Positions 1 through 8,813 of a stretch of DNA of 64,000 bases are shown one piece after another. The number at the start of each line of letters is the position of its first letter. The first letter of the stretch is position 1. The DNA comes from Mycolicibacterium litorale (lineage in GTDB: Bacteria; Actinomycetota; Actinomycetes; Mycobacteriales; Mycobacteriaceae): NCBI RefSeq assembly GCF_010731695.1, contig NZ_AP022586.1, positions 3,782,001 to 3,846,000 on the forward strand, read 5' to 3'. The notes under the pieces were generated by a model. The model saw nothing but the letters and a program-made list of their open reading frames with translations. It searched no databases and was not told where the DNA came from. The position numbers and the translations under genes are program-made.

Positions 1-153
1 GTCGCGCAGGGCGGTCCGATGGCCCACCAGCCGGCGCCCGGACCGGGCTGGCAGGTGTGGGCGTGGATCAGCGCCGCGGTGGTGGGGTTGGCGGCGCTCG
101 CCGCGGGAGCGGTCTTCGGTGTGCGGCACCGCCGGTCGCGCGGCAGAGCCTGA
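1..153 (+). CDS. C-terminal end of a membrane protein (partial)
   Basis: The reading frame is open from the first base of the window and ends in TGA at 151-153, so only the last 50 residues of a longer protein are visible. They hold one hydrophobic helix (about residues 19-42, starting WQVWAWISAAVVG) followed by a short Arg-rich tail (RHRRSRGRA), the pattern of a last membrane span with a cytoplasmic end. The next gene begins 3 bases later on the same strand, so the two are probably co-transcribed. The family cannot be named from this fragment. Confidence 0.6.
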   Translation, partial: VAQGGPMAHQPAPGPGWQVWAWISAAVVGLAALAAGAVFGVRHRRSRGRA

Positions 154-156
154 CCC

Positions 157-1794
157 ATGACGACGACGCTGCCGGACGTCGCACCGGCACAGCGGACGGC
201 GCCCACCGGCCCCGCCCGCTGGCCGGGCGTCCTGCTGTACTGCGCGCTGGCGGTCGGCTACTTCATCGTGGGCGCGGTGCTGGTGCTGCGCTACAACATC
301 TTCGAACCCGACGCCCCCAACCGGGTGGCCAACGCCGGCTTCGCGCTGCAGTCCAGACATCCGCACCTGTCGGCCATCGGGTTCGTGTGGAACCCGCTGC
401 CCAGCATCGTCGAGATCCCGCTGGTGTGGTTGAGCCAGTGGTGGCCCGCGCTCAAGCACGCCGGCCTGGCCGGGGTGGTGCAGAGCGCACTGTTCATGGC
501 GGGCGCCGCCGTGGTGCTGCGGCGCATCGCGATCGACCGTGGCGTCGGCCGGGGCTGGCAGTGGATCGCCGTCGCGGCGTTCGCCCTGCATCCGATGATC
601 GTGCTCTACGGCGCGTCGGGGCTCAGCGAGGCCGCGCAGGTGTTCAGCCTGCTGTGGTGCGTACGCCACCTCATGCTGTGGTGCGACAACGGGCGGGTCG
701 GTGACCTGGCGCTGACCGGGATCGCCTTGGGCATCGGCTATCTCGCGCGTTACGAGGCCCTCCCGGCGGCTGTCGGCGTTCTCGTGGTGGTCGCCGCGGT
801 CAGCTGGGTGCGGTCCCCTCGAGCGCTGCGGCGGTCCTCGACGATCCTCAACGTGCTGATCGCGATGTTTCCGTTCGCCACCGCGTTCGTCGCCTGGGCG
901 GTCACCGGGTGGATCATCAACGACGAGTTGTTCGCGACCCTGACGTCCCAGTACGGCAACTCCAGTCAGGTGGCCGGGCGACTCGCCCACGCCGCCGGCC
1001 ACGACGCTGGATCCACCTGGCCGGTGATCGCCTCCCGGTTGTTCGGTATGCAGCCGCTCATCGGTGTGGCGGTCGCGGTGGCGGTCCTGGTCGCCGCGGT
1101 TCGGCGCACCGCCGGCACCGTGGTGCCGGTCGCGGTGGTCGGCGGTACGTTGACGTTCGCGGTTGTGGCGCAGGCAAATTCGACGACGTTCGGCTGGTTC
1201 CGGTTCTATCTGCTGGCGATTCCGCTGGTGATCTGCGTGGCGCTGGCGTGCTGGTACCGGGCGAAGTGGCCGTCGGCCGTACTACTCACCGCCTCGCTGG
1301 TGGTGGCGATCCCGTTCACCGGGCGGCTGATCACCGACGAGGACGTCGCCTACGGACAACTCGAGTCGGGGTTCGTCTCCCTGGTCGACCCGGTGGGGCA
1401 TCCGCCCGCCGAGCATCCGGCCCGCCGCAGGCTGATCAGCGAGCGCACCCTCGCGCAGTGGTTCGACGCCAAGGATCTGCCGCCCGGTTCCGTGCTGATG
1501 GACAGCTTTCTCACCTGGGGCATCTGGCTGTCGTCGACGGATCCTCGACAGTTCGTGATCACCAGCGACTACGATTTCACCGCGGCACTCAACCGGCCGT
1601 GGGACTTCGGCATCCGCTACATCGTCGCGACCAACCCGCAGCTCAACGTCGCCGACGCCGTCAACCGCAGGTACGGGACGATGTGGGACGACGGAGCGGG
1701 CATCGGCGACCTGGTGTTGTCCGCCGACGGCCCGACGCCCGACGAGATGTTCCGCGTGTACCGCGTGACCGGACGGCCCGCGCCGCCGGACTGA
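157..1794 (+). CDS. Polytopic GT-C-like membrane glycosyltransferase candidate
   Basis: This 545-residue protein has about ten hydrophobic spans, beginning at residue 24. After the first span comes an acidic extracytoplasmic loop (FEPDAPNR, E50/D52), where GT-C (ArnT/PMT-type) lipid-linked glycosyltransferases place their catalytic acid. The C-terminal ~150 residues are soluble. The fold assignment rests on topology and the loop acid only; the substrate is unknown, though actinobacterial members usually use polyprenyl-phosphate sugars for envelope polymers. The ATG lies 3 bases after the preceding gene's stop, and the gene converges on fgd1 with 3 bases between them. It could also be a generic membrane protein without transferase activity. 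Confidence 0.6.
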   Translation: MTTTLPDVAPAQRTAPTGPARWPGVLLYCALAVGYFIVGAVLVLRYNIFEPDAPNRVANAGFALQSRHPHLSAIGFVWNPLPSIVEIPLVWLSQWWPALKHAGLAGVVQSALFMAGAAVVLRRIAIDRGVGRGWQWIAVAAFALHPMIVLYGASGLSEAAQVFSLLWCVRHLMLWCDNGRVGDLALTGIALGIGYLARYEALPAAVGVLVVVAAVSWVRSPRALRRSSTILNVLIAMFPFATAFVAWAVTGWIINDELFATLTSQYGNSSQVAGRLAHAAGHDAGSTWPVIASRLFGMQPLIGVAVAVAVLVAAVRRTAGTVVPVAVVGGTLTFAVVAQANSTTFGWFRFYLLAIPLVICVALACWYRAKWPSAVLLTASLVVAIPFTGRLITDEDVAYGQLESGFVSLVDPVGHPPAEHPARRRLISERTLAQWFDAKDLPPGSVLMDSFLTWGIWLSSTDPRQFVITSDYDFTAALNRPWDFGIRYIVATNPQLNVADAVNRRYGTMWDDGAGIGDLVLSADGPTPDEMFRVYRVTGRPAPPD

Positions 1795-1797
1795 CGG

Positions 1798-2808
1798 TCA
1801 GCCCAGCTTGCGCAGGCGCGGTTCGAGATCGCGCTGGAAGAGTTCGAGGAAGCGGCGCTGATCTTGCCCCGGGGCGTGGAACACCAGGTGGTTCAGGCCC
1901 CACCCGACGTACTGGCCCACCTTCTCCACCGCTTCGTCCGGATCCGACGCGACGATCCACCGCTTGGCGACCTGCTCGATCGGCAACTCGTCGGCGGCCT
2001 TCTCCATCTCGATCGGATCGTCGATGCTGTGCTTCTGTTCGGCGGTCAACGACAACGGCGCCCAGAACCGCGTGTTCTCCAGGGCCAGTTCCGGATCGGT
2101 GTCATACGAGATCTTGATCTCGATCATCTTGTCGACGTCGGCGAGGTTCTTACCCGCGGCCTCGGCACCCTCGGCGACCGCGGGCAGCAGCTTGTCCTTG
2201 TACAGTTCCTCCCCCTTGCCGGAGGTGCAGATGAACCCGTCGCCGGCGCGTCCGGCGTACTTGGCCACCACGGGACCGCCGGCCGCCACATATACGGGCA
2301 CACCGCCCTCGGGCACGTCGTAGATCGAGGCGCCCTTGGTGCGGTAGTACTCGCCCTCGAAGTCCACCCGGTCGCCGAGCCACAGCTCACGCATCAACCG
2401 CACCGACTCCCGAAGCCGGGCGAACCGCTCCTTGAAGTCGGGCCAGTCACCCTCGTAGCCGGTGGCGATCTCGTTGAGCGCCTCTCCGGTACCCACACCC
2501 AGGAAGATCCGGTCCGGATACAGGCACGCCATCGTCGCGAAGGCCTGGGCGATGACCGCCGGGTTGTACCGGAACGTCGGCGTCAGCACCGAGGTCCCCA
2601 GCTGCAGGCGCTTGGTGCGCTCACCGACCGCGGTCATCCACGCCAGGGAGAACGGGGCGTGCCCACCCTCATGGCGCCACGGCTGGAAATGGTCGCTGAC
2701 CGTGGCACTGTCCATACCGTGCTCTTCGGCCGCCACGGCCAGCTCGACGAGTTCACGGGGCGCGAACTGCTCCGCCGACGCCTTGTATCCGAGTTTGAGT
2801 TCAGCCAC
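1798..2808 (-). CDS. fgd1: F420-dependent glucose-6-phosphate dehydrogenase
   Basis: This enzyme oxidises glucose-6-phosphate to 6-phosphogluconolactone while reducing coenzyme F420, and is the main F420H2 source in mycobacteria. The 336-residue length equals the M. tuberculosis enzyme (Rv0407), and the sequence is nearly collinear with it as I recall it. The known active-site residues are in place: H40 and W44 (VSDHFQPW), E109 (GVGTGEA), K198 (TSGKGE), K259 and R283. The start is GTG at 2808, preceded by a strong purine-rich ribosome site (AGGAGAGAGG on the minus strand). It is divergent from an MBL-fold gene with a 35-base spacer, matching the Rv0406c/Rv0407 pair. It supplies F420H2 for the LLM reductases elsewhere in the window. 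Confidence 0.97.
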   Translation of the reverse strand: MAELKLGYKASAEQFAPRELVELAVAAEEHGMDSATVSDHFQPWRHEGGHAPFSLAWMTAVGERTKRLQLGTSVLTPTFRYNPAVIAQAFATMACLYPDRIFLGVGTGEALNEIATGYEGDWPDFKERFARLRESVRLMRELWLGDRVDFEGEYYRTKGASIYDVPEGGVPVYVAAGGPVVAKYAGRAGDGFICTSGKGEELYKDKLLPAVAEGAEAAGKNLADVDKMIEIKISYDTDPELALENTRFWAPLSLTAEQKHSIDDPIEMEKAADELPIEQVAKRWIVASDPDEAVEKVGQYVGWGLNHLVFHAPGQDQRRFLELFQRDLEPRLRKLG

Positions 2809-2843
2809 GTTTAATTTCTACTCCTCTCTCCTAAACTCGCGGC

Positions 2844-3575
2844 ATGGCAGCCACCTTGACCGCCGTCACCGATCGCGTCCACCTCGCACACACCGACCTG
2901 GTGAACTGGACGCTGGTGACCGACGGCGGCGGTGTGCTGCTGATCGACGCCGGCTATCCCGGCCATCGCGACGACGTGGTGGATTCGGTGCGACGGCTTG
3001 GGTTCGAGATCGCCGACATCCGCGCCATCCTGTTGACCCACGCCCACGTCGACCACTTCGGCTCGGCGATCTGGTTCGCCGCCACCCACGGCGTGCCGGT
3101 GTACGCCCACCTCGACGAGGTCGGGCACGCCAGGCGCGAGTACCTCGAGCAGGTCTCCCCGCTCGATGTGGCCAAGCACGTGTGGCAGCCGCGCTGGCTG
3201 AAGTGGTCGCTGACGATCAGCCGCAAGGGTGGGCTCGAGAAGGCCGGCATCCCGACCGCGCAGGCACTGACCGAGGAAGTGGCGGCGACACTGCCCGGGA
3301 CACCGCGGGCGGTCCCCACGCCGGGGCACACCGGTGGGCACTGCTCGTATGTCGTCGACGGTGTGCTGGTCAGCGGCGACGCGCTGGTGACCGGTCACCC
3401 GCTGCTCACCGACACGCGCCCGCAGCTGCTGCCCTCGCTGTTCAACCACGACCAGGCCCGCTGCGTGCAGAGCCTCGCGGCGCTGGAGACGCTGGAGTCC
3501 GACGTGCTGCTGCCCGGCCACGGCCCGCTGTGGCGGGGTCCCGTCCGCGACGCGGCGCGCGCAGCGCTCAGGTGA
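2844..3575 (+). CDS. MBL-fold metallo-hydrolase (Rv0406c-like)
   Basis: This 243-residue protein has the full metallo-beta-lactamase metal set: HAHVDH at residues 66-71, H162 and H166 in PGHTGGH, D179 in VSGDALV and H226 in LLPGHG. It is therefore expected to bind two metal ions and to be a hydrolase of the glyoxalase II-like branch. There is no signal peptide, so it should be cytoplasmic. The substrate is not evident, and resistance to beta-lactams should not be assumed. It is divergent from fgd1 with only 35 bases between starts, so the two promoters must overlap. Its last 8 bases overlap the convergent small membrane gene. Confidence 0.85.
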   Translation: MAATLTAVTDRVHLAHTDLVNWTLVTDGGGVLLIDAGYPGHRDDVVDSVRRLGFEIADIRAILLTHAHVDHFGSAIWFAATHGVPVYAHLDEVGHARREYLEQVSPLDVAKHVWQPRWLKWSLTISRKGGLEKAGIPTAQALTEEVAATLPGTPRAVPTPGHTGGHCSYVVDGVLVSGDALVTGHPLLTDTRPQLLPSLFNHDQARCVQSLAALETLESDVLLPGHGPLWRGPVRDAARAALR

Positions 3576-3858
3576 GGATGCGATAGCCCAGCAGGAACAC
3601 CCCGGTCAGACACAGTCCGCAGGCCACCACGATCGTCGGCATCAGGATCATCTGATCGAGTTCGTCGGGGTCGAGCGCATCGCGCTGCACGGGACCCAAC
3701 AGCACCCGGGCCAGCGACGTCTCCCGGATCCGCCGTGTCAGGCGGCCGAGCACATGGCGGTCGGCGCGGCGGCCGATGAACCCCCGAAACATCACGCCCG
3801 CCGCGGCGATGACCACCGCGGCGGCCAGGATCAGCCAGCCCACGGTCATCTGTGACAT
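3568..3858 (-). CDS. Small two-span membrane protein
   Basis: This 96-residue protein has an N-terminal hydrophobic helix (about residues 6-27) and a C-terminal one (about 72-92), joined by a basic, Arg-rich cytoplasmic loop (GRRADRHVLGRLTRRIRE). I do not recognise the family. It lies 10 bases after the end of the upstream LLM monooxygenase gene and could be the last cistron of that operon. The 3' end overlaps the convergent MBL gene by 8 bases. Confidence 0.65.
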   Translation of the reverse strand: MSQMTVGWLILAAAVVIAAAGVMFRGFIGRRADRHVLGRLTRRIRETSLARVLLGPVQRDALDPDELDQMILMPTIVVACGLCLTGVFLLGYRILT

Positions 3859-3868
3859 CCGCGCCAGC

Positions 3869-5167
3869 TTACAAACCGAGGTGACCGCGCAGCGTCTCGT
3901 CGGAGTATTCGGTGCGGAAGGCGCCCCGCTCCTGCAGGAGTGGCACCACCTTGTCGACGAATTCGTCGAGGCCCCGTGGTGTCAGGTGCGGAACGAGGAT
4001 GAACCCGTCACAGGCGTCGGACTGCACGTGGAGGTCGATCTCATCGGCGACCTGGGCGGGCGTGCCGACGAACTGCTGTCTGCTGGTGACCGCAATGACC
4101 AGTTCGCGGATGCTCAACCGCTCGGCTTCGGCCCGGGCGCGCCACTCGGCGGCCAGCGCCTTGGAGTCCCCGTGGCGCACACGGCCCTGGGTGATCGTCG
4201 GATCGTCGACGGGGTCGACGTCCGGCAGCGGCCCGTCGGGGTCGTATCCGGACAGGTCGCGCTGCCACACCTGTTCGAGCATCGCGAGCGCGGTGGGCCC
4301 GCTGACCTGCTGCAGCCGGATGTGGCGCGCCCTGTCGGCGGCCTCGGCTGGAGTGTCGCCGAGGACGAAGGTGGCGGCGGGGAACACCTTGAGCCGGTCC
4401 GGGTTCCGGCCCGCGGCCACCGCACGCGCCTTGACGTCGGCGTAGTACCGCCGGCCCGCGTCGAGCGACCCGTGCAGCGTGAACAGCGCATCGGCATGCT
4501 GCGCACCGAAGTCCCGTCCGTCGGCGGAGTCACCGGCCTGCAGCAGCACGGGATGCCCCTGCGGGCCTGCGGGCAGCGTGGCGGTGCCCCGTACCTCGAA
4601 ATGGGCGCCGGAATGGTCGACCGGGCGGATCGCGTCCGACGCCCAGCTGTCCCAGAACTCACGGGCCACCGTGACGAACTCCGCCGCGCGCCGGTAGCGG
4701 TCCGCGTGCGGCAGGAAACCGCCACGGCGGAAGTTCTCGCCGGTGAACGCATCCGAGGAGGTGACCATGTTCCAGCCGGCGCGGCCGTCGGAGAGGTGGT
4801 CGAGCGTGGCGAACTGGCGAGCGACCTCGAACGGTTCGTTGAACGTCGTGTTGATGGTGCCGACCAGGCCGAGCCGGTCGGTGACCCCCGCGAGCGCCGC
4901 GAGGACGGTGAACGTATCGGGCCGGCCGACCACGTCGAGGTCGTGGATGCGGCCGCGGTGTTCGCGCAGCCGCAGGCCCTCCGCCAGGAAGAAGAAGTCG
5001 AACCGGCCGCGTTCCGCGGTGTGGGCGAGGTGCACGAACGAGTCGAAGTCGATCTGGCTGCCCGATTCGGGATCCGACCACACCGTGGTGTTGTTGACTC
5101 CCGGGAAGTGCGCGGCGAGGTGAATGGGCTTGCGCTGCCTGCCTTCCCGTGGGCTCACCTGCGCCAC
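3869..5167 (-). CDS. NtaA/SnaA/DszA-type FMN-dependent monooxygenase
   Basis: This 432-residue protein belongs to the NtaA/SnaA/DszA group of LLM (luciferase-like) enzymes, recognisable by FDFFFLAEGLRLREH, GWNMVTSSD and the C-terminal LVPHLTPRGLDEFVDKVVPLLQERG motif. Such enzymes use FMNH2 from a separate reductase and O2 to oxidise organosulfur or amine substrates. No flavin reductase is encoded nearby. It is the fourth gene of a GNAT-LLM-LLM-LLM operon. From the GTG at 5167 it overlaps the upstream gene by 13 bases; a GTG at 5158 would give the 4-base GTGA overlap seen at the other junctions and may be the true start. Confidence 0.87.
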   Translation of the reverse strand: MAQVSPREGRQRKPIHLAAHFPGVNNTTVWSDPESGSQIDFDSFVHLAHTAERGRFDFFFLAEGLRLREHRGRIHDLDVVGRPDTFTVLAALAGVTDRLGLVGTINTTFNEPFEVARQFATLDHLSDGRAGWNMVTSSDAFTGENFRRGGFLPHADRYRRAAEFVTVAREFWDSWASDAIRPVDHSGAHFEVRGTATLPAGPQGHPVLLQAGDSADGRDFGAQHADALFTLHGSLDAGRRYYADVKARAVAAGRNPDRLKVFPAATFVLGDTPAEAADRARHIRLQQVSGPTALAMLEQVWQRDLSGYDPDGPLPDVDPVDDPTITQGRVRHGDSKALAAEWRARAEAERLSIRELVIAVTSRQQFVGTPAQVADEIDLHVQSDACDGFILVPHLTPRGLDEFVDKVVPLLQERGAFRTEYSDETLRGHLGL

Positions 5168-6261
5168 CGCCCGGCGATCAGCTCGTGGGAGCGCAACCGG
5201 TCGGCGTGGCGGTGGGTCACCGAGGTGATCACCAACTCGTCGGCGCCGGTCACCTTCTGCAGGGTTTCCAGCCGCGCGGCCACCTCGTCGGGATCGCCCA
5301 CGAATTGTGTCTCGGTGCGGTCGTGCACGAGCTGCTGCTGTTCTGCGGTCAGCGGTTCGCAGCGTCGGGGGTCCGGGTAGGGCACCGCACCGTCACCCGC
5401 GCGGATCGAGTACACCCAGTGGCCGTAACTCGAGGCGAGCTCGCGCGCGGTGTCGGTGTCGTCGGCCGCCACCACATCAGCCGAAACCACCACGTAGGGC
5501 TCAGCCAGCCGGGCCGACGGGGTGAACGCCGCCCGGTAGGCGTCGATGGCGTCGAGTGCGGTCGAAGGCGTGATGTGGTAGCTCGCGACGAACGGAAGGC
5601 CCAGCGCCCCGGCCACTTTGGCGCTCTGCCCGGGACTGCTACCGAAGATCCACGGGGTCAGGTCGGCACCCTCGCCGGGAACCACATGGGCGTCGACGTC
5701 ACCGATCCGGTAGGAACCGGCCAACATGGCCAGGACGTCGTCGACCTGGTCGGCGAAGTCGGGAGCGACCGCTTCGGGCTGCTGCAACACCGACATCCGG
5801 GCGCTCAAGCGTGGTTTGCGCAGCAGCGCGCCGGTGTCGAAGGGGGCGGGTACGACGAGTCCGTCGACCTCCCGCCAGGGTCGCGTCTGCGGTTCGGGCG
5901 CGGGTTGGGTCTGCGCCTCGCGGCGTCGCTGGCCGGACCGGCCGAGCCCGAGGTCGATGCGGCCGGGGTACAGCGCGTCGAGGATGCCGAAGCTCTCCAC
6001 CACGGCGACGGCGGTGGTGTGGCCGAGTTGCACCGCCGCCGCACCGACGTTGATCCGCTCGGTGGCGGCGGCGATCTGCCCGATGAGCACGGCGGGGGAG
6101 GAACTGGCCACCGCGACGAAGTGGTGTTCGGCGACCCAGTAACGCCGGTACCCCCACTCTTCGGCGTGGCGGGCGAGGTCGATCGTGTTGCGCAGCGCGG
6201 TCGCGGCGTCGGCGCCCTCCGGGATGGGCGAAAGATCCAGAATCGACAGCGGAACGGTCAT
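5155..6261 (-). CDS. LLM flavin-dependent oxidoreductase, MsnO8 type
   Basis: This 368-residue single-domain luciferase-like protein shows the MsnO8-group pattern: N-terminal PLSILDLSPIPEG, RYWVAEHH, a GRIDLGLGRSGQ loop, and FGSSPGQSAKVAGALGLPFVASYH in the centre. It should be a cytoplasmic FMN or F420 enzyme; the substrate is unknown. Its ATG overlaps the stop of the upstream LLM gene by 4 bases (ATGA), and its stop overlaps the next LLM gene, so the three monooxygenases are translationally coupled. Co-occurrence with NtaA-type enzymes suggests sequential oxidation of one substrate or of related ones. Confidence 0.87.
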   Translation of the reverse strand: MTVPLSILDLSPIPEGADAATALRNTIDLARHAEEWGYRRYWVAEHHFVAVASSSPAVLIGQIAAATERINVGAAAVQLGHTTAVAVVESFGILDALYPGRIDLGLGRSGQRRREAQTQPAPEPQTRPWREVDGLVVPAPFDTGALLRKPRLSARMSVLQQPEAVAPDFADQVDDVLAMLAGSYRIGDVDAHVVPGEGADLTPWIFGSSPGQSAKVAGALGLPFVASYHITPSTALDAIDAYRAAFTPSARLAEPYVVVSADVVAADDTDTARELASSYGHWVYSIRAGDGAVPYPDPRRCEPLTAEQQQLVHDRTETQFVGDPDEVAARLETLQKVTGADELVITSVTHRHADRLRSHELIAGRWRR

Positions 6262-7310
6262 GGCTGCTTCACTCCGAGGTAGCGGTTGACGGCGACGGGC
6301 AGGCCGAGGCGAGCGCGCAGCGTCTCCCCGTCCCGGTAGGCGGTGCGGAAGCGACCGGCGCGCTGCAGTCGTGGCACCACCTCCTCGACGATCGCGCGCA
6401 GATCGGTCGCGTTCACCGCGGGGCGTAGCCGGACACCGTCGATCCCCAACTGTTGCCAGTGCAGGAGCAGATCCACCAGATCGTCGGCATCTCCGCCGAA
6501 AACCATGGCGTCCGAGGCGAAGTCGGTCTGCCCGGACAGGGCGACCACGAGGTCGACGTACACCTGCAAACCCGCGCCGACCTGGCGCAGGATGGCTTTC
6601 AGCGATGCCTCGTCAGCCGGGGTGACGAAGACGAGATCGCTGGTGTGCGCGGCGAATTCGTAGATGCGCGGCGCGTGCGCGAGTGCGGCGACGACAGGTT
6701 GCCCCTGCGGCGGTCTGGGCGTGATGGCCGGCCCTTTCACCGAGAAATACCGGCCGGTGAAGTCGATGTAGTGCAGTTTGTCGCGGTCGACGAAGCGGCC
6801 CGTGGTGACGTCTCGGATCTCCGCGTCGTCCTCCCAGGAGTCCCACAGGCGGCGTACCACCTCGACCACGTCGGCGGCCTCGTCGAACAGCGCCTCGAGA
6901 TCATCGCGGTCCACGGTTCGCCGGCCGAAGAGCGCCGCTTCGGATGCGGTCGCACTGACGCGGGGCTGCCAGCCGGCGCGGCCGCGGGAAACGTGATCGA
7001 GGGTGGCGATCGCCTTCGAGACGTGGAACGGCTCGGTGTGGGTGACCGTCGCGACGGGAATGAGACCGATGTGCCGGGTGGCGGGCGCGATGCGGGCCGC
7101 CACCATAACCGCGTCGGCGCGGGCGACGCGGGTCGGCGCCAGGGAGTCGTCGATAGTGAGGAAGTCGAGCAGGCCGCGTTCCGCCGTGGCGGCGAGGTCG
7201 GCCCAGTAACGGCCGCTGGTGACCGGCGGCAGTTCGGGAGTTCGGCGCCAGGCGTGCGGGTCCCAGCCGTATCCGTCGAGCGCGACGCCGACATGCGGCG
7301 GGGCCGTCAC
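6258..7310 (-). CDS. NtaA-like LLM monooxygenase, short form
   Basis: This 350-residue luciferase-like protein has a WADLAATAERGLLDFLTIDD start region, a GRAGWQPRVSAT flavin-site loop and a C-terminal VEEVVPRLQRAGRFRTAYRDG tail that matches the 432-residue neighbour (VDKVVPLLQERGAFRTEYSDE). The two NtaA-like genes therefore look like paralogues that diverged, this one shorter by about 80 residues, mostly in the variable insertion. GTG at 7310 overlaps the upstream GNAT stop (GTGA). The cofactor should be FMNH2; the substrate is unknown. Confidence 0.85.
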   Translation of the reverse strand: MTAPPHVGVALDGYGWDPHAWRRTPELPPVTSGRYWADLAATAERGLLDFLTIDDSLAPTRVARADAVMVAARIAPATRHIGLIPVATVTHTEPFHVSKAIATLDHVSRGRAGWQPRVSATASEAALFGRRTVDRDDLEALFDEAADVVEVVRRLWDSWEDDAEIRDVTTGRFVDRDKLHYIDFTGRYFSVKGPAITPRPPQGQPVVAALAHAPRIYEFAAHTSDLVFVTPADEASLKAILRQVGAGLQVYVDLVVALSGQTDFASDAMVFGGDADDLVDLLLHWQQLGIDGVRLRPAVNATDLRAIVEEVVPRLQRAGRFRTAYRDGETLRARLGLPVAVNRYLGVKQP

Positions 7311-7801
7311 GGCAGGGCTTTCGCGAACGCCACCGGGTACACCTCGCCGTCGGCGGGCAGGGGCTCGGCGAGACGGTGGTAGCCGGTCGCGAGGTAGAGG
7401 GCTTCGGCCTCGGGCTGGCGGTCACCGGTCGTCAGATAGATCCTGCGGTAGCCGCGCGCGGCGATCTCTGTCTCCAGTGCGGCCAGCAGTGCACGGGCGA
7501 ACCCGCGACGACGATGCGCGCTGTCGGTCCAGATGCGCTTCAGCTCGGCGGTGGTGGCGTCGAAGCGGCGAAAGGCGCCGCCGGTTACCGGTGTGTCGCC
7601 CAGCAGACCGACGAGCATGGCGCCGTCCGGCGGGGCGAACTCCTGGGCGGGGTAGCGGCGCAGCCAGGCCGCGACCGCCTCGGCCCGCCCGTCGTACCGG
7701 TCGGCGTATTCGACGGCGAGTTCGTCGAGCAGCGGTTGAGCCAGTGGGTCCCGTTGGTCCACGGCCACGAATCGCAGGTCATCGGTCACCGGCACAATCA
7801 T
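7307..7801 (-). CDS. GNAT-family N-acetyltransferase
   Basis: This is a 164-residue acetyltransferase. The acetyl-CoA site is the GNAT motif A, AHRRRGFARALLAALE, followed by GYRRIYLTTGDRQPEAEALYLATGYH. It is the first gene of the four-gene LLM operon and may acetylate a product or intermediate of the monooxygenases, but that is inferred only from position. I chose ATG at 7801; an in-frame TTG five codons upstream has no ribosome site, while GTGAGGTG lies directly before the ATG. A GTG at 7804 is also possible. Confidence 0.85.
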   Translation of the reverse strand: MIVPVTDDLRFVAVDQRDPLAQPLLDELAVEYADRYDGRAEAVAAWLRRYPAQEFAPPDGAMLVGLLGDTPVTGGAFRRFDATTAELKRIWTDSAHRRRGFARALLAALETEIAARGYRRIYLTTGDRQPEAEALYLATGYHRLAEPLPADGEVYPVAFAKALP

Positions 7802-7911
7802 CACCTCACTTTCCAACGCCGCAGGCCGGGACGCATTCCGTCGACGGGGTTCGGCTCAGCGCGATCGAAAATAGCGGCAGGTCGCCTGAGAACTCACCCT
7901 CTTCCGATCAA

Positions 7912-7931
7912 AACTTGACACCTGTAAAGTT
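7912..7931. promoter_or_regulatory. Imperfect 20-bp palindrome upstream of SDR gene, candidate TetR-type operator
   Basis: AACTTGACA and TGTAAAGTT form an imperfect inverted repeat in which 16 of 20 positions match their complement. It ends 7 bases before the SDR start codon and covers a possible -10 box (TAAAGT, 7925-7930). Palindromes of this TTGACA/TGTAAA style often bind TetR-family repressors of short-chain dehydrogenase genes. No TetR gene is adjacent, so the regulator would be encoded elsewhere. Confidence 0.4.
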
Positions 7932-7938
7932 CCGCGAC

Positions 7939-8802
7939 ATGGACAACATCAGGGGCAAGACCATCGCGATCACCGGCGCCGCTCGCGGTATCGGTTATGC
8001 CACCGCCAAGGCACTTCTGGCTCGCGGCGCCCGGGTCGTCATCGGCGATCGTGACGTGGCGCTGCAGGAGTCGGCGGTCGCCCAGCTCACGAAGCTCGGC
8101 CCGGTGTCGGGATATCCGCTCGACGTCACCGACCGCGAATCGTTCGCGACCTTCCTGGACAAGGCCCGTACCGACGGCGGCGGGCACATCGACGTGCTGA
8201 TCAACAACGCGGGTGTGATGCCGATCGGGCCGTTCCTGTCGCAGTCCGAGCAGGCGATCCGGTCGTCGATCGAGGTCAACCTCTACGGTGTGATCGCCGG
8301 CTGCCAGCTGGCGTTGCCCGACATGATCGCGCGGCGCCGCGGCCACATCATCAACATCGCATCGTTGTCCGGGGTCATCCCGGTTCCGGGTCAGGTGGTG
8401 TACGTCGGAGCCAAGTTCGGGGTGGTCGGACTGTCCGCGGCACTGGCCGACGAGGTGGCACCGCACGGTGTGCACGTATCAGTGGTCATGCCGCCGTTCA
8501 CCCGGACCGAACTGATCTCCGGCACGAAGGAGACGGTCGGCACGAAACCCGTTGAGCCCGAAGACATCGCGGCAGCCATCGTCAAGACGCTGAACAAGCC
8601 GAAGACGCATGTGTCGGTGCCGCCGTTCCTGCGCTTCACCGCCCAGGCCTCGCAGCTCCTCGGACCGCGCGGGCGGCGGTGGATGAACAAGAAGCTCGGC
8701 CTGGACGACGTGTTCCTGGAGTTCGACACCGCCAAGCGCAAGAGCTACGAGGATCGGGCGCAGACGGCGCTGGGTGTGGTCGAAGGCGGTGACAAGGGCT
8801 AG
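7939..8802 (+). CDS. Short-chain dehydrogenase/reductase
   Basis: This is a 287-residue classical SDR with the Rossmann motif TGAARGIG (12-19), NNAG (89-92), catalytic S142 and the YVGAK motif (Y155, K159). It should reduce or oxidise a carbonyl/alcohol with NAD(P)(H) in the cytoplasm. The C-terminal third (PPFLRFTAQASQLLGPRGRRWMNKKLG) is typical of mycobacterial SDRs with hydrophobic substrates, but the substrate is not deducible. An in-frame extension upstream lacks family similarity; the ATG at 7939 is the start giving the usual SDR N-terminus. A palindrome just upstream suggests repressor control. Confidence 0.87.
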   Translation: MDNIRGKTIAITGAARGIGYATAKALLARGARVVIGDRDVALQESAVAQLTKLGPVSGYPLDVTDRESFATFLDKARTDGGGHIDVLINNAGVMPIGPFLSQSEQAIRSSIEVNLYGVIAGCQLALPDMIARRRGHIINIASLSGVIPVPGQVVYVGAKFGVVGLSAALADEVAPHGVHVSVVMPPFTRTELISGTKETVGTKPVEPEDIAAAIVKTLNKPKTHVSVPPFLRFTAQASQLLGPRGRRWMNKKLGLDDVFLEFDTAKRKSYEDRAQTALGVVEGGDKG

Positions 8803-8813
8803 CGGCGACGGCC

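Noticed and set aside
7915..7920. TTGACA as a -35 box of the SDR gene
   Set aside because: A -10 box spaced 17 bases from it would fall on the start codon and no match exists there. The bases are better explained as half of the palindrome.
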